Below are positions 47,362 to 56,646 of a DNA stretch of 64,000 nt, in pieces. The stretch comes from Jannaschia sp. S6380. Its GTDB lineage: Bacteria; Pseudomonadota; Alphaproteobacteria; Rhodobacterales; Rhodobacteraceae. The stretch's first letter is position 1, and every line of letters begins with the position of its first letter. Where the stretch lies: assembly GCF_023015695.1 (NCBI RefSeq), contig NZ_JALKAS010000001.1:1550001-1614000 (forward strand). Reading direction: 5' to 3'. The notes under the pieces were generated by a model. The model saw only the letters and a program-made list of their open reading frames with translations. It was not told the DNA's origin and did no database searches. The position numbers and the translations under genes are program-made.

Positions 47362-48267
47362 TCAACCGTCCCGGTCGGGCGGCGGGGGTGGCCCTTGCAT
47401 CGGTCCGGTCCGGGACGGCAGCAGCGTGCCGGTCGTGCCGATCTCGGTCGCCTCGCGGCTGCGCAGGACGCGAAGGAACTCGAGCCGCGAGATCTCGGCC
47501 GCCAACAGGACCCGCAGGCGCCCATCGCGCCCCTTGACGACCTGCCCCACGGTCAGGTCCGGCGGGAACACCCCGCCATCTCCGGAGCTGACGATCCGGT
47601 CGCCGGCCTGCACGTCCTCGGGGTTCTCGACGAAATCGAGAACGGGCGCCGCAGTCGTGTCGCCGGCCAGGATCGCGCGCTTGCCGGATGGCTGGATCGT
47701 CACCGGGATCCGGCTGTTGCCGTCGGTCAGCAGCAGCACGCGGCTGGTGTTCTCGCCCACGCCCGAGATCCGCCCGACCAGCCCCAACCCGTCCATCGCC
47801 GCCCAGCCGTCCTGGATGCCGTCGCTGGCCCCGATGTTGAGCAGCACCGAACGACGGAAGGGCGACCCGGAGTCGGTCAGCACGACGCCCGTGACATAGG
47901 TCAGGTCCGGTGACAGCCGCACCTGGTTGAGGTCGAGCAGCCGGGCGTTCTCCTGCTCCAGCTGGATGGCGGCCTCGCGGAAGACCTGCATGCGCTGCAA
48001 CTCGCGACGCAACTCCTGGTTCTGCTCGTAGACGCGGGCGTAGCCTTCGAAATCCTCGATCAGGCGTCCCGTCCAGGTGACCGGCGCGAGGGCCCATTCG
48101 ACGTTCGGCACCACGCGGTCGACCAGGGCCGCGCGGATGCGTTCGGCCCGCGGGTTGTCGATGCGCCACAGCAGGACCAGGCCCACCAGCAGAATGCAGG
48201 TCAGCGTCACCAGCAGCCGCCTCAGCGGACGGGCATAGATATCGTCCCCCGAGCGCCCGCGTGCCAT
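47362..48267 (-). CDS. mreC: Rod shape-determining protein MreC
   Basis: 301 residues: cytoplasmic start, one membrane helix (LLVTLTCILLVGLVLLW at about 18-34), a coiled coil (EDFEGYARVYEQNQELRRELQRMQ, part of 70-105) and the periplasmic beta domains with VVLTDSGSPFRRS and DRIVSSGDGGVFPPDLTVG. It scaffolds PBP2 and RodA. Four bases separate it from mreB. Confidence 0.95.
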   Translation of the reverse strand: MARGRSGDDIYARPLRRLLVTLTCILLVGLVLLWRIDNPRAERIRAALVDRVVPNVEWALAPVTWTGRLIEDFEGYARVYEQNQELRRELQRMQVFREAAIQLEQENARLLDLNQVRLSPDLTYVTGVVLTDSGSPFRRSVLLNIGASDGIQDGWAAMDGLGLVGRISGVGENTSRVLLLTDGNSRIPVTIQPSGKRAILAGDTTAAPVLDFVENPEDVQAGDRIVSSGDGGVFPPDLTVGQVVKGRDGRLRVLLAAEISRLEFLRVLRSREATEIGTTGTLLPSRTGPMQGPPPPPDRDG

Positions 48268-48271
48268 GGTC

Positions 48272-49369
<1,098 letters not shown>

Positions 49370-49457
49370 TTAGCCGAGGGTGGCGCCGGGGGAAAGGGCG
49401 GTGGCGGCCCTAATGCGCAAGAGGTCGCCACCCGTGTCCGACGTCGCACAGACCGCC

Positions 49458-51023
49458 TCAGCCGACATCCTTGTAGCTGATCTCGCGCCCGTCGTGGCCG
49501 CCCTTTTCGCGGCGGACCATCAGACGGTTGAGCGCGTTCACATAGGCCCGCACGCTGGCGACCACCGTGTCGGTGTCCGCCGACTGGCCGGAGACGATGC
49601 GGCCGTCCTCCTCCATCCGGACGGTGACGGTGGCTTGGGCGTCCGTTCCCTCGGTCACGGCGCTCACCTGATACAGCTGCAATTTCGCACGGTGGTCGAC
49701 CAGCGCCTTGACCGCGTTGAAGGCCGCATCGACGGGGCCGTCGCCGGTGGCCTGCGCGGATTTCTCCTCGTCGTCGATCGATAGCGTCAGCTCCGCCACC
49801 TGCGGGCCGTCGGTGCCGCAGACCACGCGTAGGCGAACGACCTTGATGCGGTCTTCGCCGGAACGCTCCTCGTCCTGCATCAGCGCGATCAGGTCGTCGT
49901 CGTAGACCTCCTTCTTGCGGTCGGCCAATGCCTTGAACCGCACGAACACGTCCGACAGCTGATTGTCGGCCAGGTCGTATCCCAGCTCGGCCATCTTCGA
50001 GCGCAGCGCGGCCCGGCCCGAATGCTTGCCCATGACCAGCGAAGTGGCGTTCAGGCCGACATCCTCGGGCCGCATGATCTCGAACGTCTCGGGGTTCTTC
50101 AGCATGCCGTCCTGATGGATGCCACTCTCGTGGGCGAAGGCGTTCTTGCCGACGATGGCCTTGTTGAACTGCACCGGAAAGCCCGACACGCCCGCGACCC
50201 GGCGCGAGATCGCCATCAGCTTGGTCGTATCGATCCCGGTGGCATAGGGCATGATGTCGTGGCGCACCTTCATTGCCATCACCACCTCCTCCAGCGCCGT
50301 GTTGCCGGCACGCTCACCCAGCCCGTTGATCGTGCATTCGATCTGACGCGCGCCCCCCTCGACCGCGGCGAGGCTGTTGGCCGTCGCCATGCCCAGGTCG
50401 TTGTGGCAATGCGTGGCGAACACCACGTCCTCCGCCCCCTCGACCTCGGCGATCAGGCGGCGGATCAGGTCCGCGCTTTCGACCGGGGCGGTATAGCCGA
50501 CGGTGTCGGGAATGTTGATCGTCGTGGCGCCCGCGCGGATCGCGATATCGACGGTGCGGCGCAGATAGTCCCACTCGGTCCGCGTCGCGTCCATCGACGA
50601 CCACTGCACGTTTTCGCACAGGTTGCGGGCATGGGTGACGGCCTCGTGGATACGCTCGGCCATGGCGTCCTCGGACAGGCCATGCATATCGCGATGCAGC
50701 GGCGAGGTGCCGATGAAGGTATGGATGCGTGGCGACCGGGCGTGCTTCACGGCCTCCCAGCAGCGGTCGATGTCGCGCGGGTTGGCACGGGCCAGCCCGC
50801 AGATCGTCGCCTGCCGTGCATCCCTTGCGATGTCCGAGACGGCGGCGAAATCGCCTTCGGAGGCGATGGGAAACCCCGCCTCGATGATGTCGACGCCCAT
50901 CTCGTCGAGCATGCCGGCGATCTCCAGCTTCTCGTCATGCGTCATGGTCGCGCCGGGCGATTGCTCGCCGTCGCGCAGGGTGGTGTCGAAGATGACGACC
51001 TTGTCGGGATTTGTCTGTGTCAT
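49458..51023 (-). CDS. leuA: 2-isopropylmalate synthase
   Basis: First committed enzyme of leucine synthesis, 521 residues. Signature blocks are FDTTLRDGEQSPGATM and HCHNDLGMATANSLAAVEGGARQIECTINGLGERAGN in short form, with the metal ligand His pair HCHND, and the C-terminal leucine-binding LeuA domain (about 390-521). It is preceded by a Leu-rich leader ORF, so control by translation-coupled attenuation is likely. Confidence 0.96.
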   Translation of the reverse strand: MTQTNPDKVVIFDTTLRDGEQSPGATMTHDEKLEIAGMLDEMGVDIIEAGFPIASEGDFAAVSDIARDARQATICGLARANPRDIDRCWEAVKHARSPRIHTFIGTSPLHRDMHGLSEDAMAERIHEAVTHARNLCENVQWSSMDATRTEWDYLRRTVDIAIRAGATTINIPDTVGYTAPVESADLIRRLIAEVEGAEDVVFATHCHNDLGMATANSLAAVEGGARQIECTINGLGERAGNTALEEVVMAMKVRHDIMPYATGIDTTKLMAISRRVAGVSGFPVQFNKAIVGKNAFAHESGIHQDGMLKNPETFEIMRPEDVGLNATSLVMGKHSGRAALRSKMAELGYDLADNQLSDVFVRFKALADRKKEVYDDDLIALMQDEERSGEDRIKVVRLRVVCGTDGPQVAELTLSIDDEEKSAQATGDGPVDAAFNAVKALVDHRAKLQLYQVSAVTEGTDAQATVTVRMEEDGRIVSGQSADTDTVVASVRAYVNALNRLMVRREKGGHDGREISYKDVG

Positions 51024-51054
51024 GGTCCGGATCCTGTTGCTGGTGTCTGCCTTC

Positions 51055-51140
51055 GGCGCTGCGTCCCTCCCGAGCGGTCGCGCCGGATGGCACGCTCAGG
51101 AGCGGATAAGAAGGAGATCCAGGATCAGGAACTGCGACAT
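51055..51140 (-). promoter_or_regulatory. Candidate leuA leader with mutually exclusive hairpins
   Basis: The leader peptide ORF lies at 51096-51140. After it, GAGCG (51097-51093) can pair with CGCTC (51076-51072), and GGCGC (51084-51080) with GCGCC (51059-51055). These two stems cross each other, so only one can form at a time. There is no T-run after the second stem, so control could be at the ribosome binding site or by Rho rather than intrinsic termination. Confidence 0.5.
51096..51140 (-). CDS. leuA leader peptide (14 residues, Leu-rich)
   Basis: ATG at 51140 opens a frame for MSQFLILDLLLIRS ending TGA at 51096. Five of 14 residues are leucine and two are isoleucine, with a Leu-Leu-Leu stretch, 72 bases before the leuA start. 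This is what a branched-chain attenuator leader looks like. A strong Shine-Dalgarno sequence is not visible before this ATG, the main weakness of the call. An overlapping ATG at 51147 in another frame gives no Leu-rich product. Confidence 0.6.
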   Translation of the reverse strand: MSQFLILDLLLIRS

Positions 51141-51205
51141 GGGCCATACGATACGCAAAGCCCGGCCGATGTGAAGCCCCGATTTCGCCTCGGCGGCGGG
51201 CAACC

Positions 51206-51976
51206 TCAGAACATCATGCAATCGGCCCCTGGCGGCAGCGGGTCCGCCCCGTCCGGCAGGGTCGGCGTATAGGAGAAGGTCACGATCTCCGCCCCGCCGT
51301 CGAACGCGATGAAGAGTTGGCCGGAACCAGGGCGGATCGCGACCCCCTCGGGATCGTCGCCGTATTCCCAGAGGCTCGCCCGCCCAAGAAACCCGCCGGT
51401 CGCGTCGAATTCGTACAAGCTGTTGGTGCCCTCGCGGTCGTCCACGATCAGCAGGTGCCCCGTCCGCGGGTCGATCGCGATCCCCTGCGCCTCGCTCAGT
51501 GGGGGGTCCAACGCCATCGTGTCGATCCGTTCCGACAGCGTCCCGTCGGGGGCGAACCAGCTCAGCCGTTCGGGGTCGTCCTCGACCGTCACGAGGCGGC
51601 CGTCCGCCGCCAGTGCGATGCCCTCGGTATCCGCATAGCCGCCCTCCAGCGCGAACGGTGCGGCCAGGGCGATGCCGTTCTTGGAGAGACGCTGCAACCG
51701 GCCATAGCCGTCTCCGACGATCAGCGCGTCACCTTCGATGGCGATGGCCTTGATCCGGCTCAGGTCGCTGCGGATGCGGCGCAGCTCCTGCCCGTCCAGC
51801 GTCTGCAGTACCGCTTGCGGCCCTTCATTCGCGATCCAGAGGCCGCAGAAGGTCGGGTCGTAGTCGAGGCTCGCCGGCCGGTTCAGCGCATAGCGCCCCG
51901 TCTCCGTCAATTCCAGCGCGGCGGCGGGCGGGGCCAGCAGGACCAACATCGCCGCGAGGGGTCTGATCGGCGCCAT
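51206..51976 (-). CDS. Secreted beta-propeller-like protein
   Basis: 256 residues with an N-terminal signal peptide (PLAAMLVLLAPPAAALEL). The body has repeating strands of the type GIALAADGRLVTVEDD, GIAIDPRTGHLLIVDD and GVAIRPGSGQLFIAFDGG, which make a small beta-propeller as in SdiA-regulated or YncE-like proteins. No catalytic motif. A role in binding or sensing outside the cytoplasm is only a guess. It is on the same strand as leuA, upstream of its leader. Confidence 0.75.
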   Translation of the reverse strand: MAPIRPLAAMLVLLAPPAAALELTETGRYALNRPASLDYDPTFCGLWIANEGPQAVLQTLDGQELRRIRSDLSRIKAIAIEGDALIVGDGYGRLQRLSKNGIALAAPFALEGGYADTEGIALAADGRLVTVEDDPERLSWFAPDGTLSERIDTMALDPPLSEAQGIAIDPRTGHLLIVDDREGTNSLYEFDATGGFLGRASLWEYGDDPEGVAIRPGSGQLFIAFDGGAEIVTFSYTPTLPDGADPLPPGADCMMF

Positions 51977-52057
51977 GGACGACCTCCGGGAACGGGCATC
52001 TCGCCAATGCAGGAGATGACACTAGGTTCGCCCTCGTCAATGACCGCCGGAGATCAC

Positions 52058-52708
52058 ATGGACCACGCCCTCGTCATCGGCGCCTCGGGCGGCATCGGCG
52101 CCGCACTGGCCGACCGCCTCGCCGAGACACACCGCGTCACGCGTCTCAGCCGGTCCGGAGACGGGCTGGACGTGACCGATCCCGCCTCGGTCGAACGTGT
52201 CCTGGGCGGGGTCGACGGGCTGGTCCACCTCGCCATTATCGCCACCGGCATCCTCGCGCCAAAGGGCCACGCGCCGGAAAAGACGTTGGGCGCCGTCGAC
52301 GCGGACGCGATGGCCCGCACCTTCGCCGTCAACGCCATCGGCCCCGCACTTCTTCTGCGGGCGCTCCTGCCACTCCTGGCCGAGGGCGCGCGGGTCGGCG
52401 TCCTGACGGCGCGGGTCGGGTCCATCGGCGACAACCGCATGGGCGGCTGGTACAGCTATCGCGCCGCCAAGGCGGCCGCGAACCAGATCGTGCATGGCGC
52501 GGCGATCGAGATCGGCCGGAGAAACAAGGACGCGATCGTCGTGGCCCTGCACCCGGGCACGGTCGAAACCCCGTTCACCGAAGGCTACAAGGCGTCCAAG
52601 GTTTCGCCGGACAAGGCGGCCGCGAACCTGATCGGCGTCTTGACGGGCCTGGCCCCGTCGCAATCCGGCGGCTTCTTCGACTATGCGGGCGAGGCCATCG
52701 AATGGTGA
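52058..52708 (+). CDS. Short-chain dehydrogenase/reductase
   Basis: 216 residues, Rossmann SDR. NAD(P) motif is VIGASGGIGAALA; catalytic Tyr-Lys is in YSYRAAKAA, with Ser in ARVGSIGD; VALHPGTVETPF follows. I use the ATG at 52058 because GGAG lies five bases upstream; an ATG at 52040 in frame has none. The family resembles CsgA-type SDRs. Its last seven bases overlap the photolyase start, so the two are coupled. Confidence 0.88.
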   Translation: MDHALVIGASGGIGAALADRLAETHRVTRLSRSGDGLDVTDPASVERVLGGVDGLVHLAIIATGILAPKGHAPEKTLGAVDADAMARTFAVNAIGPALLLRALLPLLAEGARVGVLTARVGSIGDNRMGGWYSYRAAKAAANQIVHGAAIEIGRRNKDAIVVALHPGTVETPFTEGYKASKVSPDKAAANLIGVLTGLAPSQSGGFFDYAGEAIEW

Positions 52709-54234
52709 CGCCCCGCCTGATCCTGGTGCTGGGCGACCAGCTTTCCGACGACCTGAGCGCACTGCGCGAGGGCGATTCCGCGCGCGACGTCGTCGTCATG
52801 GCCGAGGTCCAGGCGGAGACGGATTACGTGCCGCACCATCCCAAGAAGATCGCGTTCCTGTTTGCCGCGATGCGCAAGCATGCCGCGCATCTGCGCGAAA
52901 TCGGCTGGCAGGTGCGCTACACAACGCTCGACGATCCCGAGAACACGCAGTCCATCCCGGGCGAGTTGCTCCGCGCCGCCGACGCGACCGGGGCGCAGGA
53001 GGCGATCGGCACGGAGCCGGGCGAGTTCCGCCTGATCGCGGCGCTGGAGGACGGGCCCCTGCCCGTCCACCTTTTCCCCGACGACCGATTCCTATGTGGC
53101 CATGCCGAGTTCGACGCCTGGGCCGAGGGCCGCAAGGAACTTCGGATGGAATGGTTCTATCGCGAGATGCGCCGCAAGACCGGCCTGATGATGGAGGGCG
53201 ACAAGCCCGCGGGCGGCAGGTGGAACTACGACCAGGAAAACCGCAAACCGCCGCCGAAGGGGCTGTCGTGCGACGGCCCGCTGCGGCACGACTCCGACGA
53301 CGTCACGCGCGACGTGCTGGCCCTCGTCCGCGACCGGTTCGGCAATCGCTACGGATCGCTCGACGGGTTCTGGTTCGCCACCGATCGCACCGGGGCGCTG
53401 GCCGCGCTCGATCACTTCATCGGGCAAAGCCTGCCGCATTTCGGCGATTACCAGGACGCGATGGTCAAGGGGCAGCCGTTCCTGCACCACGCGATCCTGT
53501 CGGTCTACATGAACGCGGGGCTCCTGGGCTGGCGCGAGGTCTGCGAAGCGGCGGAGGCGGCGTGGAAGGCAGGCGATGTGCCGATCAACGCGGCCGAGGG
53601 GTTCATCCGCCAGATCATCGGCTGGCGCGAATACATCCGCGGCATCTATTTCCGCGAGGGGCCGGATTACACGTTGCGCAACGTGCTGGGCGCCGACCGG
53701 GACCTGCCCGAATTCTACTGGTCCGGCGACACCGACATGCGCTGCATGAACGAATGCATCACCGCGACGATGGAGGAGGCCTATGCCCACCACATCCAGC
53801 GGCTGATGGTGACGGGCAACTTCGCCCTCCTGGCCGGGATCGACCCGCATCAGGTCCACGAATGGTACCTGGTCGTCTATGCGGATGCCTATGAATGGGT
53901 CGAATCGCCCAACGTGATCGGAATGTCGCAATTTGCCGATGGGGGCGTCGTCGGGTCCAAACCCTACGTCTCGGGCGGCAATTACATCAACCGGATGTCG
54001 GATTACTGCAAATCCTGCAGCTACGTCGTCAGCCGCAAGGCCGGCGAGGACGCCTGCCCGTTCAACCTGCTCTACTGGAACTTCCTCGACCGGCATCGGG
54101 ACCGGTTCGAACGCAATCCGCGCATGGCTCAGATGTACAGGACCTGGGATCGAATGGACGACGACCACCGACGGACGGTCCTGTCCGAAGGCGATACGAT
54201 CCTGGCGAAGCTGGATCGCGGGGACCGTGTCTGA
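52702..54234 (+). CDS. Iron-sulfur photolyase/cryptochrome (FeS-BCP, CryB/PhrB type)
   Basis: 510 residues. It belongs to the bacterial (6-4) photolyase group that binds FAD, a ribolumazine-type cofactor and a [4Fe-4S] cluster. The four cluster cysteines are at 348, 436, 439 and 452, each exactly two lower than those of Agrobacterium PhrB (350, 438, 441, 454). Further marks: FHLGDQ-like start LVLGDQLSDDL, GWREYIRGIYF, and MSQFADGG. It either repairs (6-4) photoproducts or acts as a blue-light regulator; the sequence does not decide. Coupled to the SDR gene in front. Confidence 0.92.
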   Translation: MVTPRLILVLGDQLSDDLSALREGDSARDVVVMAEVQAETDYVPHHPKKIAFLFAAMRKHAAHLREIGWQVRYTTLDDPENTQSIPGELLRAADATGAQEAIGTEPGEFRLIAALEDGPLPVHLFPDDRFLCGHAEFDAWAEGRKELRMEWFYREMRRKTGLMMEGDKPAGGRWNYDQENRKPPPKGLSCDGPLRHDSDDVTRDVLALVRDRFGNRYGSLDGFWFATDRTGALAALDHFIGQSLPHFGDYQDAMVKGQPFLHHAILSVYMNAGLLGWREVCEAAEAAWKAGDVPINAAEGFIRQIIGWREYIRGIYFREGPDYTLRNVLGADRDLPEFYWSGDTDMRCMNECITATMEEAYAHHIQRLMVTGNFALLAGIDPHQVHEWYLVVYADAYEWVESPNVIGMSQFADGGVVGSKPYVSGGNYINRMSDYCKSCSYVVSRKAGEDACPFNLLYWNFLDRHRDRFERNPRMAQMYRTWDRMDDDHRRTVLSEGDTILAKLDRGDRV

Positions 54235-54272
54235 CGGGCGACATATCCGCCGACTTTTTCGCGTATCCGCCC

Positions 54273-54282
54273 CAATTCCGCC
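54273..54282 (+). promoter_or_regulatory. CAATTCCGCC element upstream of DUF2726 paralog 3
   Basis: Identical 10-mer to 34334-34343 in front of paralog 2. The distance to the start codon is 51 bases here and 49 there. A related element (GAATTTCGGCC, 33489-33499) stands 51 bases before paralog 1. Confidence 0.45.
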
Positions 54283-54333
54283 GTTTGGCCGGAATAGTGT
54301 CCGCTCAAGATCCGATGCTCCGAGGACACCGAC

Positions 54334-54960
54334 ATGCAACTCGACCGCCTAGTGGCCCGCACCATGAGTCGTTTCGCGAAAGGCGGGCTGGCCAGCCTGC
54401 GCCCCAGGCAGGCCCCGGCCGAGGCCACCGCGCCGCTGGCGGCGACCGGCCCGGACCGGCCGCGCGGCTCGGGCAGTTGGGCGAACGAATGGGTCGGCAC
54501 CAAGGCCGCCGTCGAACGCGCGAAATCGCTGGCCCGTCCGGGTCGCAAGCGCAAGTCCGGCAAGGCCGCGGCGGATTCGATCCCCGAGGGCACGATCCGC
54601 ACCAAGCCGCTGATGTCGGCACGCGGCGTTAAGCTGCACAACTGGATCTCCGACCGCCTGGAGGCCGAGGCCCCGACCTGCACCCTGCACGCCTGCGTTT
54701 CGCTGGGCGCCTTCCTGAGCGCGGACACGGCGCATGAGGGGCACGACCCGCTGGCCGGACTGGTCGCGGACCTTCTGATCGTGGACGAGACGGGCCAGCC
54801 CATCGCCGCGCTGATCCGCGAGAACGTGGCCGACCCGTCGCGGCACCTGCTGATGCTGGACGCGCTGCTGGACGCGGACCTTCCGATCATCGACCTGCCG
54901 GCCAAACCCACGCTCAGCATGCTGTGGGGCGAAATCGCCGAGACGCTTCCCGGCGCCTGA
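54334..54960 (+). CDS. DUF2726-like protein, diverged paralog 3
   Basis: 208 residues. Residues 1-85 are basic and look disordered; the rest aligns with the other two copies: RTKPLMSARGVKLHNWI, CVSLGAFLSAD, LVADLLIVDETGQPIAALI and LLDADLPIIDLP. The Asp of VADLL is kept, but the Glu/Asp position is Ile and the Lys is missing, so the nuclease-like site seems dead. It is convergent with the MORN gene, three bases apart. The family link is from motif order, so moderate confidence. Confidence 0.65.
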   Translation: MQLDRLVARTMSRFAKGGLASLRPRQAPAEATAPLAATGPDRPRGSGSWANEWVGTKAAVERAKSLARPGRKRKSGKAAADSIPEGTIRTKPLMSARGVKLHNWISDRLEAEAPTCTLHACVSLGAFLSADTAHEGHDPLAGLVADLLIVDETGQPIAALIRENVADPSRHLLMLDALLDADLPIIDLPAKPTLSMLWGEIAETLPGA

Positions 54961-54963
54961 ACC

Positions 54964-56487
54964 CTAACCGTCGCTGTCGGCAGCGGCCGGCAGTTCCGGC
55001 GTATCTTCGACGTCGGGAATCGTCGTCTCCGCCGCGGTCGCATCGGCGGGCGTGTCCTCCGCGACCGTTTCGGCCGTGTCGCCCGTGTCTGCCACAGGCG
55101 CGGCAGGCGCGCGTTCGGCCAGGGCACCGGCGGACCATTCCCCGCTTTCGACCTGCCCGGTGGCATAGCGCATTGTGCCCGGGCCTTCGCGCCGTCCGGC
55201 GGCGAAGCTGCCCTCGTAGACGTCGCCGTTGGCGTAGGTAGCGATGCCCTCACCCTCGATCTCGCCGTCGGCCCAGCCCCCCTCGTACGAGAAGCCGTCG
55301 GCCATGGTGATCTGTCCCTGCCCCTCGCGCTGACCGCGGATGAACCCGCCCTCATAGACGGTGCCGTCGGCATAGGTGGCGCGGCCCTGTCCGTGGCGCA
55401 GGCCCTCGGCCCATTCGCCCTCGTAGCGATAGCCGTCGGCGAAGGTCATCACGCCGAAGCCGTGGTTCTGCGCGTTCACGAAACCGCCCTCGTAGACCAG
55501 ACCGTTTGGATAGACCGCGCGGCCCTCGCCGTGGATCACGCCTTCCTTCCAGTCGCCCTCGTACGTGGCGCCGTCGACATAGGTGATCTTGCCGCGCCCA
55601 TGCGCCAGATCGTCCGCGAACTGGCCGACATAAACCGAGCCGTCGGGATAAGTGACCTCGCCCTCGCCCTCGATGCGCCCTTCGGCCCAGCCGCCCGCGT
55701 AGATGTAGCCGTCCGTGCCGGTGAACGTGCCCTGCCCGTGGCGTCGGTCGTCCCGGAACTCCCCCTCGTAGACATCGCCGCTGGCATAGGTGACCTTGCC
55801 GCGCCCCTCGCGCTTGCCGTCGACGAGCTGGCCTTCGTACACGTCGCGGTTGGGCTGGGTCAGGGTCCCGACCCCGTTGATCTGGCCGTTGGACCATTCG
55901 CCCACATAGGCCAGCCCGTCCGGCGTGCGCAGCGTGCCCTGGCCCGACCGGACCCCGCCCCTCATCTCGCCTTCATAGGTGGAGCCGTCGGGATAGGTGA
56001 TGCGCCCCTTGCCCTCCTTCAGGCCGCCCGACCAGCCCCCCTCGTAGCGATAGCCGTTCGGCGCCTCCAGCACGCCCTGACCGTCATGGACGGCGTTGAC
56101 GAACCCGCCGGTATACCGCGTGCCGTTGGCATAGTCCGCGACTCCGTGTCCCTCGATCCGGCCCTCGGTCCATCCGCCGGTATAGGTCGCACCGTCGGCG
56201 AAGGTGATCATTCCCTCGCCATGCGGCTCGCCGGCAGCAAAGGTGCCTTCGTAGATGGAGCCGTCGGCGAAGACGGCCCGGCCCTCTCCTCGGATCTCGC
56301 CCTCCACCCATTCGCCGGTATAGGTATAGCCCGAGGGCAGGGTATAGGTGCCGGTGCCGTGCTGCTTGCCGTCCTTGAACGTCCCCTCGTAGACGCCGCC
56401 GCCGTCGTACTGCTTGGTGATGACCTCCTGCGCGATCGCACCCTGCGCGATCATCGCCAGCACCGCCGCCCCGATCAGCCTGTTCAT
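54964..56487 (-). CDS. Periplasmic MORN-repeat protein
   Basis: 507 residues with a signal peptide (MNRLIGAAVLAMIAQGAIAQ), so the repeats lie outside the cytoplasm. Eighteen clean 23-residue MORN repeats follow (for instance YEGTFKDGKQHGTGTYTLPSG, YTGEWVEGEIRGEGRAVFADG cut to their core), then a degenerate nineteenth at ESGEWSAG and an Ala/Asp/Glu-rich tail of about 60 residues. MORN arrays bind membranes or partner proteins; some have catalytic fusions, but none is seen here. ATG at 56487 after GGAGGGG. Confidence 0.9.
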   Translation of the reverse strand: MNRLIGAAVLAMIAQGAIAQEVITKQYDGGGVYEGTFKDGKQHGTGTYTLPSGYTYTGEWVEGEIRGEGRAVFADGSIYEGTFAAGEPHGEGMITFADGATYTGGWTEGRIEGHGVADYANGTRYTGGFVNAVHDGQGVLEAPNGYRYEGGWSGGLKEGKGRITYPDGSTYEGEMRGGVRSGQGTLRTPDGLAYVGEWSNGQINGVGTLTQPNRDVYEGQLVDGKREGRGKVTYASGDVYEGEFRDDRRHGQGTFTGTDGYIYAGGWAEGRIEGEGEVTYPDGSVYVGQFADDLAHGRGKITYVDGATYEGDWKEGVIHGEGRAVYPNGLVYEGGFVNAQNHGFGVMTFADGYRYEGEWAEGLRHGQGRATYADGTVYEGGFIRGQREGQGQITMADGFSYEGGWADGEIEGEGIATYANGDVYEGSFAAGRREGPGTMRYATGQVESGEWSAGALAERAPAAPVADTGDTAETVAEDTPADATAAETTIPDVEDTPELPAAADSDG

Positions 56488-56646
56488 ACGCCGTCCCCTC
56501 CGCGCGTTCTTGGTTTTGCGCAAGGCTAGGCAAAGCGTGCCGGACAGGCAACGGGCGATCAGGGGCACGGAGGGCATCGGCGCTTCCCCCCGGCGGCCCC
56601 GCGCGCTAGGTCACGGCCGATGCCGCGCCCCGTCCCGGAGACCGAG

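Noticed and set aside
49400..49432. Terminator between leuA and mreB
   Set aside because: The 7-bp stem has a 19-base loop and no T-run, so it is not a supported terminator.
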